NCBI GenBank assembly: GCA_949287905.1
Contig: CASEHX010000016.1
Coordinates: forward strand, 62,001 to 126,000
DNA length: 64,000 nt
Direction of reading: 5' to 3'
Origin: an uncultured Olsenella sp.
GTDB lineage: Bacteria > Actinomycetota > Coriobacteriia > Coriobacteriales > Atopobiaceae
How positions within the stretch are numbered: the stretch's first letter is position 1; each line of letters starts with the position of its first letter. The notes beneath the pieces are model-generated. The model was not told the origin of the DNA. It worked only from the letters and a program-made list of their open reading frames with translations, and did not search any database. Below, one piece after another: positions 1 to 8,058 of the stretch. The translations under genes and the position numbers were made by a program.

Positions 1-881
1 CGCCCACGGGGCGCACGCGCCCGGGCATCAAGATCCAGGACGGGTGCGACAACCGCTGCACCTACTGCATCGTCTGGCGCGCCCGTGGTGCCGCGCGCTC
101 GATGGCTCCCGCACGTGTGCTCGACGCCGTCCGCGCGGCCCAGGAGCGCGGAGCCCATGAGGTCGTGCTCACGGGCATCAACCTCGGGAGCTACCGCGCG
201 GCGGACGAGGGGGGAGACGAGCTCGCCCTCCCGGGTCTTCTCGACCTTCTCCTCTCGGAGACCGACGTCGAGCGCATCCGCCTCTCCTCGATCGAGCCTC
301 CCGACGTCACGGACGAGCTCTGTCGCACGATGGCGGCGGCGGGGGAGCGCGTGGCGCCCTTCCTGCACGTGTGCCTCCAGTCGGGCTGCGACGAGACGCT
401 CAGGCGCATGGCGCGCGTCTACCGCACCGACGCCTTCCGCCGCGTGGTTGAGACCGCGCGGGAGCACCTCCCGCACCTTGCCCTCGGAACCGACCTCATC
501 GTTGGCTTTCCCGGCGAGACGGACTCCGACTTCGAGCGCTCCCTCGACTTCTGCCAGGAGATGCGCTTCTCAAAGATGCACGTCTTCCGCTACTCGCGTC
601 GGCCGGGGACGCCTGCGGCGACCATGGACGGCCAGGTTGACCCTCACGTCATGACCGAGCGCGGAGAGCGTGCCCGCGCGCTCGCCGATGAGATGCGCCT
701 TGCCGAGGCGCGTCGTCTGGTGGGCTCCCGGGACCTCGTCGTCGTGCAGTACCCCGGCCGCGGCGTCTCCGGAGGGCTCTTCGACGTCCTTCTCGACCCT
801 TCGGTCCCCGTGGACAGCCTCGTTCCCGTGCGCCTCGCGGACGTACGTGACGACGCGACGCTCGTGGCCGAGCTGTTGTAG
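1..881 (+). CDS. mtaB: MtaB-type tRNA methylthiotransferase, 5' truncated by window edge
   Basis: Radical-SAM methylthiotransferase, most like MtaB, which adds the 2-methylthio group to N6-threonylcarbamoyladenosine at tRNA position 37. The reading frame is open from base 3, so the N-terminal UPF0004 domain lies outside the window. The radical-SAM cluster is visible as CDNRCTYC, with Cys codons at 45-47, 57-59 and 66-68. The segment after it reads IVWRARG where the family usually has IVP followed by a few residues and RG. The rest covers the TIM-barrel body, with the GFPGETD motif, and a C-terminal TRAM-like tail. Its place just before phoH, ybeY and era is usual for mtaB. The family is certain, and the MtaB subclass rests mainly on context. 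Confidence 0.88.
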   Translation, partial: PTGRTRPGIKIQDGCDNRCTYCIVWRARGAARSMAPARVLDAVRAAQERGAHEVVLTGINLGSYRAADEGGDELALPGLLDLLLSETDVERIRLSSIEPPDVTDELCRTMAAAGERVAPFLHVCLQSGCDETLRRMARVYRTDAFRRVVETAREHLPHLALGTDLIVGFPGETDSDFERSLDFCQEMRFSKMHVFRYSRRPGTPAATMDGQVDPHVMTERGERARALADEMRLAEARRLVGSRDLVVVQYPGRGVSGGLFDVLLDPSVPVDSLVPVRLADVRDDATLVAELL

Positions 882-958
882 GGTTTTGTCCTGACGAGCC
901 GCTGTGGGGTTTCGTCCTGACGAGCCGTCCGTCCTTCTCGCCGTCAGTCTCTCTCGAA

Positions 959-1033
959 ATAACACGCAGAATCGACTTTTTTCTCAAAACGTTCCTGCGG
1001 ATATATGTTGCTGAAGGTAATTCTGCGTGTTAT
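959..1033 (-). repeat. 75-bp inverted-repeat element, copy A
   Basis: Two perfect 14-bp arms, ATAACACGCAGAAT at 959-972 and its reverse complement at 1020-1033, enclose an A+T-rich core of exactly 47 nt. Copies B (7881-7955) and C (9284-9358) have the same arm sequence and the same core length. Copy A aligns to B without gaps when reverse-complemented, so the element has an orientation. I call the B/C orientation plus and this copy minus. Arms with fixed spacing suggest a mobile or protein-bound unit, or a structured RNA, rather than chance. Confidence 0.85.
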
Positions 1034-1049
1034 TCGGGTGGGGCAACGT

Positions 1050-1100
1050 GCCGAGAAGCGCGCTGGGCCGAGAAGCGCGCCGGGCCGAGAAGCACGCCGG
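1050..1100. repeat. Three tandem 17-bp units containing GCCGAGAAGC
   Basis: The units at 1050-1066, 1067-1083 and 1084-1100 each begin GCCGAGAAGC and differ from each other at one or two positions. A further GCCG starts at 1101. The unit resembles the hairpin core of the nested repeats at 1106-1189 and 62921-63020, which carries GCCGAGAAG on one strand. Confidence 0.85.
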
Positions 1101-1105
1101 GCCGT

Positions 1106-1189
1106 CGTCCGCAGCCCTGGCCCGCCGCGAGTTCTTGCCGAGCGTTCTTCTCGGCAAGCTGTCTGAGCGCCGGGCCAGGGCTGCGGACG
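1106..1189 (+). repeat. Nested inverted repeat NR1 (conserved core, locus-specific outer arms)
   Basis: The outer arms at 1106-1124 and 1171-1189 are perfect 19-bp reverse complements. Inside lies a 9-bp hairpin, CTTGCCGAG at 1134-1142 and CTCGGCAAG at 1150-1158, with a 7-nt loop. The inner segment 1125-1173 matches, on the opposite strand, 62945-62993 with only two mismatches in 49 nt, yet the outer arms there are a different sequence. It could act as a terminator or mRNA-protecting structure for mtaB, but it has no T-tract. Confidence 0.85.
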
Positions 1190-1271
1190 GCGCTTGCCAC
1201 GCTGCGGCGCCCCGGCCAAGGCGGCCGCGCAGTTGGGCTATCATCTGAGCCGTAGTCGTCTCAGGAGGAAC

Positions 1272-2231
1272 ATGGAGCCCACGCAGGTTCGTCTCACCAT
1301 ACCGGACTCGGTCGACCCCACCGCGCTCATGGGCCCGGCGGACTCGCTGCTCAGGCGCATCGAGGACGGCTTTGACGCCATGGTCTCGGTGCGCGGCAAC
1401 GTGGTGAGCGTCTCCGGTCCGGCAGACGTGGTAGACCAGGTCACCTCGGTCTTCTCGCGCCTCATCCGCCTCGTCGAGATGGGGGAGAGCCCGAGCGTCG
1501 GCGAGGTGGACGTCATCGTCGACCAGGTGCGTCACGGAGCCGAGCGCGCCTCGCTCGTCGGCGACGACATCCTGCTCACCTATCGCGGCCGCGCGATTCG
1601 CCCCAAGACGCCCGGCCAGAAGCGCTACGTCGAGTCCATCCGCAGAAACACCGTCACCTTTGGCCTCGGGCCGGCGGGAACGGGCAAGACCTACCTCGCC
1701 ATGGCGATGGCCGTGGCGGCCCTCAAGCGCCACGAGGTCGGCCGCATCGTGCTCGCGCGACCGGTCGTGGAGGCGGGCGAGTCGCTCGGCTTTTTGCCGG
1801 GCACGCTCGCCGAGAAGCTCGACCCCTACGTGCGCCCGCTCTATGACGCGCTCTTCGACATGACGGACATCGAGAAGGGCAACGTGCTCATCGAGCAGGG
1901 AATCATCGAGATCGCCCCGCTCGCCTACATGCGCGGGCGCACCTTCAACAACGCCTTCGTCATCCTCGACGAGGCGCAGAACACCACGCCCGAGCAGATG
2001 AAGATGTTCCTCACGCGCCTGGGCTTCTCGTCCACCTTCGTGGTGACCGGCGACGCCTCCCAGCGCGACCTGCCGGGCGAGGGCGGCCTGGAGTCCGCCC
2101 GCCGCGTGCTCGAGGGCATGGACGACATCGCCTTCGTGGACTTTGACAGGAACGACATCGTGCGCCATGCGCTCGTGGCGAGGATCGTGGACGCCTATGA
2201 GCGCGACGCGGGCGAGAGGGGGCAGTCGTGA
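1272..2231 (+). CDS. phoH: PhoH family ATPase
   Basis: PhoH-like P-loop ATPase of 319 residues, a cytoplasmic protein usually linked to RNA metabolism and encoded next to ybeY. Walker A reads GPAGTGKT at about residues 132-139. Walker B reads VILDEAQN at about residues 229-236 and is followed by the TTPEQMKMF helix typical of the family. The ATG at 1272 is chosen because AGGAGG precedes it by a few bases; an earlier in-frame ATG at 1194 has no such site and lies in repeat-like DNA. The stop overlaps the ybeY start by 4 bp, so the two are translationally coupled. The biochemical role of PhoH remains poorly defined even in model organisms. Confidence 0.93.
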   Translation: MEPTQVRLTIPDSVDPTALMGPADSLLRRIEDGFDAMVSVRGNVVSVSGPADVVDQVTSVFSRLIRLVEMGESPSVGEVDVIVDQVRHGAERASLVGDDILLTYRGRAIRPKTPGQKRYVESIRRNTVTFGLGPAGTGKTYLAMAMAVAALKRHEVGRIVLARPVVEAGESLGFLPGTLAEKLDPYVRPLYDALFDMTDIEKGNVLIEQGIIEIAPLAYMRGRTFNNAFVILDEAQNTTPEQMKMFLTRLGFSSTFVVTGDASQRDLPGEGGLESARRVLEGMDDIAFVDFDRNDIVRHALVARIVDAYERDAGERGQS

Positions 2232-2740
2232 CAGAGAACGAGTACGACGTCATCTGCGAGGAGGGCGTCTCCTGCCCGCTCGACGACGAGGAGATCGCCG
2301 CCATCTGCGACCGCGTGCTCGAGGAGGAGGGCGCCGGTCGCCCCTGCATGGCGTCCGTCTCGCTCGTGGGGGAGGGGCGCATCCGCGAGCTCAACGCCGA
2401 GTGGCGCGGGGTCGACCGCGCGACGGACGTGATCTCGCTCGAGTGCGAGCGGCCCGACGACCCGTCCCTCGCCCCCGGCGAGCCCTGCGAGCTCGGTGAC
2501 ATCGTGCTCGCGCCCGCCTACATCGCCCGGCAGGCCGCGGCCTTCGGGACCACCGAGGCCGACGAGTGCCGCCTGCTGCTCGTCCACGGTCTGCTGCACC
2601 TGCTCGGCCACGACCACCTCGACGAAGAGGAGGCCGTTGCGATGGAGGCCCGTGAGGACGAGCTTCTCGGTCTCATCCCCACGGATGGCACGCTCGATCG
2701 CGTGGTCATCACGCGGCATCGCGAGGAGGAGGGCGCATGA
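2228..2740 (+). CDS. ybeY: Endoribonuclease YbeY (16S rRNA 3' maturation)
   Basis: Metal-dependent single-strand endoribonuclease of 170 residues, involved in 16S rRNA 3'-end processing and ribosome quality control. The zinc motif HGLLHLLGHDH is complete near residue 119, with three His positioned as in the family. A short acidic N-terminal extension precedes the usual start of homology. The GTG start overlaps the phoH stop, and the stop overlaps dgkA by 4 bp (ATGA). The phoH-ybeY-dgkA-era order is a common bacterial operon, which strengthens the call. Confidence 0.95.
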   Translation: MTENEYDVICEEGVSCPLDDEEIAAICDRVLEEEGAGRPCMASVSLVGEGRIRELNAEWRGVDRATDVISLECERPDDPSLAPGEPCELGDIVLAPAYIARQAAAFGTTEADECRLLLVHGLLHLLGHDHLDEEEAVAMEAREDELLGLIPTDGTLDRVVITRHREEEGA

Positions 2741-3135
2741 TCCCCGGATCCAAGAGCGACCACCCCGGCTTCCGCAAGAGCTTCCTCTTTGCCATCCAGG
2801 GCTTTCGCACGGCCGTTGCCACCGAGCGCAACATCAAGGTCATGCTCGCCGTCGGCGCCTGTGCGATCGTCGCGGGGCTGGCGCTCCAGATCGACCTCAT
2901 CAGCTGGGCCATCGTCCTGCTCTGCTGCGGCGTCGTCATCATGGCCGAGCTCATGAACACCGCGATCGAGACCGTGGTCGACCTCGTCTCGCCCGAGTTC
3001 CACCCGCTCGCGGGCCGCGCCAAGGACATCGCCGCCGCGGCCGTCTGGGTGCTCTCGTTTCTCGTCGCCATCGTCGGCGTGCTCGTCTTTCTCAACGCGA
3101 TTCTCTCTCTCGTCTGTAGCACGGAGGTTCCATGA
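2737..3135 (+). CDS. dgkA: DgkA-type diacylglycerol/undecaprenol kinase
   Basis: Small integral-membrane lipid kinase of 132 residues. Three hydrophobic helices are visible, at about residues 33-53, 56-75 and 96-122, with the family segment MNTAIETVVD in between. In Gram-positive bacteria this family often phosphorylates undecaprenol, recycling the cell-wall lipid carrier, rather than diacylglycerol; sequence alone does not decide the substrate. It starts inside the ybeY stop (ATGA) and overlaps era by 4 bp, so it is part of a tightly coupled operon. Confidence 0.92.
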   Translation: MIPGSKSDHPGFRKSFLFAIQGFRTAVATERNIKVMLAVGACAIVAGLALQIDLISWAIVLLCCGVVIMAELMNTAIETVVDLVSPEFHPLAGRAKDIAAAAVWVLSFLVAIVGVLVFLNAILSLVCSTEVP

Positions 3136-4043
3136 CCGAGAAGAACAAGCCCTTCACCAGCGGGTTCGTGGCGCTCGTGGGGCGCCCCAACGCCGGCAAG
3201 TCAACGCTTCTGAACGCCATCATGGGCGAGAAGCTCGCCATCACGAGCCCCGTGGCGCAGACCACGCGGCGCCGCATGCGTGCCGTTGTCAACACCGACC
3301 ACTCCCAGCTCGTGATCATCGACACCCCGGGCCTGCACAAGCCCAAGGACGCCCTGGGCTCCGAGCTCAACAAGAGCGCCCTCGGCGAGCTTGCGGACGC
3401 CGACGTCGTCGCCTTCCTCGTGGACGCCACGAAGCCCGTGGGCCGCGGGGACGAATGGGTGGCCAACCACGTGGCGCGCGCGGAGGCTGACTACAAGCTC
3501 CTCGTGCTCACGAAGGCCGACGTGGCCAAGCCCGAGCAGGTGGCCGCCCAGCTCGAGGCGGCCCGCGCGCTCTGCGACTTCGACGACGAGCTCGTGGTCT
3601 CGGCAACCGAGGGCTTCAACGTCGACGCGTTCGTCGAGCTCGTCTCCGCGCACCTTCCCGAGGGACCGCGGTGGTTCCCGGAGGACATGGACGTGGACGC
3701 CTCGCCCGAGGAGCTCGTCGCGGAGTTCGTCCGCGAGAAGCTGTTCCTGCACCTGCGTCAGGAGCTCCCGCACTCCGTGGGCGTCATCTGCGACGACATC
3801 GACTTCGTGGACGACGACCACGCCACCATCACGGCCACGATCCTCGTGGAGCGCGAGGGGCAGAAGGGCATCGTCGTCGGTCGTGGCGGCCAGATGATCA
3901 AGCAGGTGGGCATCGAGGCCCGCAGGGACATCGAGCGGCTGCTCAACTGCAAGGTCTTTCTCGACCTCACGGTGCGCGTCTCCCCGGCATGGCGCCGCGA
4001 CGAGCGTCAGATTCGCCGTCTCGGCTACTCCGTGGAGGAGTAG
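3132..4043 (+). CDS. era: GTPase Era
   Basis: Ribosome-assembly GTPase of 303 residues that binds the 3' end of 16S rRNA. The G domain starts with the P-loop GRPNAGKS at about residues 17-24. DTPGLHKP (G3) and TKAD (G4) are present. The C-terminal type-2 KH domain contains GIVVGRGGQMIKQVG. Length is normal for the family. It is coupled to dgkA by a 4-bp overlap, and recO follows within a few bases. YbeY and Era both act in 16S maturation, so their co-transcription is functionally coherent. Confidence 0.97.
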   Translation: MTEKNKPFTSGFVALVGRPNAGKSTLLNAIMGEKLAITSPVAQTTRRRMRAVVNTDHSQLVIIDTPGLHKPKDALGSELNKSALGELADADVVAFLVDATKPVGRGDEWVANHVARAEADYKLLVLTKADVAKPEQVAAQLEAARALCDFDDELVVSATEGFNVDAFVELVSAHLPEGPRWFPEDMDVDASPEELVAEFVREKLFLHLRQELPHSVGVICDDIDFVDDDHATITATILVEREGQKGIVVGRGGQMIKQVGIEARRDIERLLNCKVFLDLTVRVSPAWRRDERQIRRLGYSVEE

Positions 4044-4045
4044 CC

Positions 4046-4795
4046 TTGCCCGGGAGGCGCACCTATCGCACGCGTGCGATCGTGCTCGACCGCACCAAGC
4101 TTGGCGAGCAGGACCTCATCCTTGCGCTCCTTCGCGAGGACGGCTGCGAGGGGAGGGCCGTGGCGAAGGGCGCCCGCAAGCCGGGTGGGAGGCTCGCCGC
4201 GCGGGTGGAGCTCTTCTGCGAGACGGACTTCCTTCTCGCCGCCGGACGCTCGCTCGACGTGGTGAGCGAGGCCCAGACGGTGGAGCCGCACGCCGGCCTG
4301 CGCGGCGACTACGAGCGCGTGGCTGCGGCGAGCGTCGTTGCCGAGGTCGCGCGCCTCACCTGCTACGAGGACGCGCCGGACCCCTTCCTCTATCCCATCT
4401 GCTCGCGCGCGCTGCGGGCCTGCGAGGAGGCCGCGGACCGCGCCCACCTCGACCTCGTCGTGGCAGCCTATGCGATGAAGGTCCTGGCGCACGGGGGCTG
4501 GCGTCCCGAGCTCACGGGCTGCTGCGCCTGCGGGGATGCGGACGTCGCGTACTTCTCGGCCGCGGCCGGCGGCGCGCTCTGCGCGAGCTGCGCCCGCGAG
4601 GTCGCCGGCGCGCAGGAGGCGGGCCCCAGCCTGACGGGGTGGCTCCGCTCGCTTCTCACCTGCACCTTCGACGAGCTTCTTGCCGCTCAGGTGGACTCGG
4701 GGACCGCGCTCGCGCTTCTCGGCGTCGCCCACGTCTGGGCCGCCACCCACCTCGACGCGCGCCTGCGCGCGATGGAGTTCTACCTCGGCGTGTGA
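4046..4795 (+). CDS. recO: DNA repair protein RecO
   Basis: RecF-pathway recombination mediator of 249 residues, with an N-terminal OB fold and a helical domain carrying a zinc finger. The start RTYRTRAIVLDRTKLGEQD is the usual RecO opening. Cysteines in CCACGD and CASC form the expected zinc site. No ATG lies near the start of homology. A TTG at 4046, two bases after the era stop, is preceded by GGAGGAG inside the end of era and is the best start. The frame stays open upstream into era, but that part is antisense-like low-complexity Arg/Gly and not real protein. Confidence 0.9.
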   Translation: MPGRRTYRTRAIVLDRTKLGEQDLILALLREDGCEGRAVAKGARKPGGRLAARVELFCETDFLLAAGRSLDVVSEAQTVEPHAGLRGDYERVAAASVVAEVARLTCYEDAPDPFLYPICSRALRACEEAADRAHLDLVVAAYAMKVLAHGGWRPELTGCCACGDADVAYFSAAAGGALCASCAREVAGAQEAGPSLTGWLRSLLTCTFDELLAAQVDSGTALALLGVAHVWAATHLDARLRAMEFYLGV

Positions 4796-4952
4796 CGGTT
4801 CCGCAGGAGACCTTCGTGGATTTTCTGCCGAGAGGGATCCGCGCCAGCAACTGTGGTACCATACCGCAGGTCAGTACCCCGTACCTGGAGGCCCGCCAAC
4901 TGCCTGACGGCCATCCCAGTTCGGGGCGAATCTATGAGAAAGGTGGTTTGAC

Positions 4953-5231
4953 ATGGCAGTTTCCAAGGAGCGCAAGGCCGAGCTCGTCGCTCAGTACGGC
5001 GCCAACGACAAGGACTCCGGTTCCGCCGAGGTGCAGGTGGCCCTCCTCACCGAGCGCATCAAGGGCCTCACGGAGCACATGAAGACGCACCCCAAGGACT
5101 TCCACACCCGTCGCGGCCTCCTGATGCTCGTCGGCAAGCGTCGTCGCCTGCTGTCCTACATCAAGGCCCGCGACATCGAGGACTACCGCAAGCTCATCAA
5201 GAGCCTCGGCATCCGCGACAACATCCAGTAA
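4953..5231 (+). CDS. rpsO: 30S ribosomal protein S15
   Basis: Ribosomal protein S15 of 92 residues (usually 88-90), which binds the central domain of 16S rRNA. The sequence contains the family features DSGSAEVQVALLTERI, THPKDFH and the RRGLL helix. AAAGGTGG precedes the ATG. The roughly 150-base leader (4796-4952) includes a CAGGT/ACCTG hairpin near 4870, which could be a site for S15 autoregulation. That role is inference. A strong terminator follows directly. Confidence 0.98.
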   Translation: MAVSKERKAELVAQYGANDKDSGSAEVQVALLTERIKGLTEHMKTHPKDFHTRRGLLMLVGKRRRLLSYIKARDIEDYRKLIKSLGIRDNIQ

Positions 5232-5245
5232 AGCGGTACTTCGGA

Positions 5246-5276
5246 GGGGCGCCCGCGGGCGCCCCTTCTTTGGTTT
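5246..5276 (+). terminator. Rho-independent terminator of rpsO
   Basis: A perfect 20-nt GC palindrome at 5246-5265 is followed by a T-rich stretch, TTCTTTGGTTT. It lies 14 bases after the rpsO stop. The structured segment 5277-5327 that follows is the leader of pnp: a GTCCGCG/CGCGGAC hairpin with loop AGAAG at 5277-5295, and GACGGGC/GCCCGTC at 5293-5299 and 5321-5327. Confidence 0.85.
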
Positions 5277-5360
5277 GTCCGCGAGAAGCGCGGACGGGCG
5301 GCCGGCCGGCCGCCGAGACGGCCCGTCTGCAATGGGGCAGGCGGAGATAAGGGAAAAGAA

Positions 5361-7604
5361 ATGGCAAAGGTTACACACGAGTTCGACCTCTACGGCAAGC
5401 ACTATGTGCTCGAGACCGGCGAGCTGGCCAAGCAGGCCACCGGCTCCTGCCTCGTCAAGTGCGGCGACTCCACGGTCCTTCTCACCGCGGTGGTCTCCAA
5501 GGAGCGCAAGGACTACGACTTCTTCCCGCTGACGGTCGACTTCATCGAGAAGATGTACGCCGTGGGCCGCATCCCCGGCGGCTACCTCAAGCGCGAGGCG
5601 CGCCCGTCCGAGAAGGCCACCCTCACGGCCCGCATGATCGACCGCCCGCTGCGCCCGTCCTTCCCGGCCGGCTTCCGCAACGAGGTCCAGGTCGTGGCCA
5701 CCACCCTCGTGGCCGACCAGGTGAACCCCGTCGACACCATCTGCATCATGGCTGCCTCCGCGGCCCTCACCGTGGGTGGCGTGCCCTTCGAGGGCCCGCT
5801 CGCGTGCGTGCGCATCGGCCGCGACCGCGACACCCATGAGTTCATCGTGAACCCCACCTACGAGGAGCGCGACAACTCCGACCTCGACCTCGAGCTCGGC
5901 GGCGCCGAGGGCTTCATCTCCATGCTCGAGGCCGGCGCCGAGGAGATCTCCGAGGAGGACATGCTCGCCGCCATGGCCTTTGGCCAGGAGGCCATCGCCG
6001 CCTTCTGCGCCGAGCAGAAGAAGTTCTTCGAGAAGGTCGAGGAGGTCAACGGCCCCATCCAGCAGCGCGAGTACATCCTCGACGAGCCCATCCCCGAGGT
6101 TCACGACCGCATCTTCGCCCACTACGACGAGATGGAGGCCGCCCTCAAGGACGCCGACAAGCTCTCCCGCATCGGCAAGGTCGAGGCCCTCAAGGCCGCC
6201 ATCAAGGCCGAGTTCACCGAGGAGGAGCAGGCCCAGTGGAGCCGCGCCATCCCCGTTGAGCTCAAGTCCCTCGAGAAGCACGCGATGCGCCTCATGGTCG
6301 TCGAGACCGGCGAGCGCGTTGACGGCCGCACGCCCACCGAGGTGCGCCCGCTCATGGTCAAGGGCGACTACCTCCCGCGCGTCCACGGCTCCGGCCTCTT
6401 CCAGCGCGGCCAGACCCAGGTGCTCTCCATCTGCACCCTCGGCATGCTCAACGAGTGGCAGCGCCTCGACACCATCGAGCCCGTCGACGGCAAGCGCTAC
6501 CTGCACCACTACAACTTCCCGCCGTTCTGCACCGGCGAGACCGGCCGCATGGGCAGCCCCAAGCGCCGCGAGATCGGCCACGGCAACCTCGCCGAGCGCG
6601 CCCTTCTCCCGGTGATCCCGTCCGAGGACGAGTTCCCCTACACCATCCGCGTGGTCTCCGAGGTCATGGAGTCCAACGGCTCCTCCTCGATGGGCTCCAC
6701 CTGCGGCTCCACGCTCGCCCTCATGGACGCCGGCGTGCCCATCAAGCGCCCGGTCTCCGGCGTTGCCATGGGCCTCATCCAGGAGGAGGGCAAGACCGTC
6801 GTCCTCACCGACATCCAGGGCCTCGAGGACTTCCTCGGCGACATGGACTTCAAGGTGACCGGCACCACCAAGGGCATCACCGCCATGCAGATGGACAACA
6901 AGGCCACCGGCCTCACGCCCGAGATCCTGCGCTCCGCGCTCATGCAGGCGCACGAGGGCCGCATGTTCATCCTCGACGCCATGCTCGACGCCGTGCCCGC
7001 CGTGCGCGAGAAGACCAAGGAGTGCGCGCCCAAGATCCTGACGCTCTCCATCCCGTCCGACAAGATCTCCGACGTCATCGGCAAGGGCGGCAAGGTCATC
7101 CGCGGCATCCAGGACGACACCGGCACCTCCATCGACATCCAGGAGGACGGCACCGTCTTCGTCGCGGGCGTGGGCGCCGCCGCAGAGGAGGCCGCCGAGC
7201 GCATCAAGGCCATCGTCAAGGTCCCCGAGGTGGGGGAGGAGTACACCGGCCGCGTCGTGGGCATCCAGCCCTTCGGCGCCTTCGTCGAGCTCGTGCCCGG
7301 CAAGGACGGCCTGCTCCACATCTCCCGCGTCGCCCAGGGCCGCGTGGACAAGGTCGAGGACGTCCTCAACATCGGCGACGAGGTCAAGGTCCGCGTCCTC
7401 GAGGTCGACGAGAAGGGCAAGATCAGCCTCGACCGCCTCGACAAGCCCGAGGCTCCCGCCGGTTCTGGCAGCGGCCGCTCCCACGAGGGCGAGAAGGACC
7501 GTCCGCGCCGCGAGCACCGTGGACCGCGCCGTCGTCCCGGCGACAAGGGCGAGGGTGCTGAGGGCGGCGAGCGTCGCCAGCCGCGCCGTCACCACGGAGC
7601 CTAG
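5361..7604 (+). CDS. pnp: Polynucleotide phosphorylase (PNPase)
   Basis: 3'-5' phosphorolytic exoribonuclease of 747 residues. Two RNase PH domains flank a helical domain. They are followed by a KH domain with the GxxG loop IGKGGKVIRG, an S1 domain (YTGRVVGIQPFGAFVELVPG) and a basic, low-complexity tail rich in Arg/Gly/Glu. Catalytic-domain motifs such as ESNGSSSMGSTCG are present. The start at 5361 has only a weak ribosome site (AAGGGAAAAGAA). The rpsO-pnp order is widespread, and the hairpin leader upstream may be the site of post-transcriptional control known for pnp elsewhere; that part is inference. Confidence 0.97.
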   Translation: MAKVTHEFDLYGKHYVLETGELAKQATGSCLVKCGDSTVLLTAVVSKERKDYDFFPLTVDFIEKMYAVGRIPGGYLKREARPSEKATLTARMIDRPLRPSFPAGFRNEVQVVATTLVADQVNPVDTICIMAASAALTVGGVPFEGPLACVRIGRDRDTHEFIVNPTYEERDNSDLDLELGGAEGFISMLEAGAEEISEEDMLAAMAFGQEAIAAFCAEQKKFFEKVEEVNGPIQQREYILDEPIPEVHDRIFAHYDEMEAALKDADKLSRIGKVEALKAAIKAEFTEEEQAQWSRAIPVELKSLEKHAMRLMVVETGERVDGRTPTEVRPLMVKGDYLPRVHGSGLFQRGQTQVLSICTLGMLNEWQRLDTIEPVDGKRYLHHYNFPPFCTGETGRMGSPKRREIGHGNLAERALLPVIPSEDEFPYTIRVVSEVMESNGSSSMGSTCGSTLALMDAGVPIKRPVSGVAMGLIQEEGKTVVLTDIQGLEDFLGDMDFKVTGTTKGITAMQMDNKATGLTPEILRSALMQAHEGRMFILDAMLDAVPAVREKTKECAPKILTLSIPSDKISDVIGKGGKVIRGIQDDTGTSIDIQEDGTVFVAGVGAAAEEAAERIKAIVKVPEVGEEYTGRVVGIQPFGAFVELVPGKDGLLHISRVAQGRVDKVEDVLNIGDEVKVRVLEVDEKGKISLDRLDKPEAPAGSGSGRSHEGEKDRPRREHRGPRRRPGDKGEGAEGGERRQPRRHHGA

Positions 7605-7630
7605 CGCGACGCCATTCTCTGACGCGACTT

Positions 7631-7700
7631 GAGCCGCCCCCGGCGTTCCTTCAGGAAGTGCGCCTTGCGAAACTTCCTTCCGGAACGCCGGGGGCGGCTC
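7631..7700. terminator. Nested inverted repeat NR4 behind pnp, probable terminator
   Basis: Perfect 19-bp arms at 7631-7649 and 7682-7700 enclose a smaller AGGAAGT/ACTTCCT hairpin (7653-7659 and 7672-7678). It begins 26 bases after the pnp stop and lies between convergent genes, so transcription termination or protection of the 3' end is the simplest role. There is no T-tract. The architecture is that of NR1-NR3, but the sequence is unrelated. Confidence 0.65.
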
Positions 7701-7743
7701 CGCCAGTCGACGGGGTCGCTTACCGAGTGAGCGGTGGATGCGA

Positions 7744-7845
7744 GGTTCTTCTCGCCGCGATGGCATCTTGACCTGCCGGTTCTTCTCGCTTTGACGGTCT
7801 CTTGCCGTGTCGGTTCTTCTCGCTATGACGGTCCCCCTTGACCCA
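7744..7845. repeat. Three tandem 34-bp units starting GGTTCTTCTCGC
   Basis: The units start at 7744, 7778 and 7812. Each opens with the same 12 bases, GGTTCTTCTCGC, then diverges with partly shared GACGG and CTTG positions. A decayed fourth unit may start at 7846. On the other strand the shared part reads GCGAGAAGAACC, which resembles the GAGAAG units at 1050-1100. The period is twice 17. Confidence 0.8.
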
Positions 7846-7880
7846 CCGTTTTCTCTTACCCGCCACGTTGCGGCCGTCAA

Positions 7881-7955
7881 ATAACACGCAGAATTACCTT
7901 TAATTTCATATAACCCCAGGTGAGTTTTTCGAAGAAGGTCGATTCTGCGTGTTAT
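7881..7955 (+). repeat. 75-bp inverted-repeat element, copy B
   Basis: The arms at 7881-7894 and 7942-7955 are perfect 14-bp reverse complements with the sequence ATAACACGCAGAAT. The core is 47 nt and A+T-rich. The arms extend two bases further outward here (AA before, TT after). The copy lies between two convergent genes. Confidence 0.88.
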
Positions 7956-8058
7956 TTTCCATGAAACGCGCCCGGTCGCGGGGTACGACTCGCTATCGCA
8001 GTGAGCTCGGCCGCAGGATGCGCTCCGCTATCGCGGCGAATTCTCCCGTGGGGAGCGC

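Larger units (their letters stand above)
882..1271. other. Repeat-rich intergenic region between mtaB and phoH
   Basis: This 390-base gap holds no gene. It contains, in order, a 75-bp inverted-repeat element (959-1033), three tandem 17-bp units (1050-1100) and a nested inverted repeat (1106-1189). Just before phoH there is a promoter-like TATCAT at 1239-1244 with no convincing -35 box. The density of repeats is far above that of the neighbouring gene junctions, most of which overlap or are a few bases long. Confidence 0.8.
7605..8058. other. Intergenic region between convergent pnp and DUF559 gene
   Basis: No gene is visible in these 454 bases. They hold a nested inverted repeat (7631-7700), three tandem 34-bp units (7744-7845) with a decayed fourth copy, and a 75-bp inverted-repeat element (7881-7955). 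The segment 7956-8058 shows nothing recognisable. Confidence 0.8.

Noticed and set aside
4932..7880. A 982-codon minus-strand frame over rpsO and pnp
   Set aside because: It mirrors two certain genes, has no homology-like motifs and shows the same low-complexity composition; a shadow frame.
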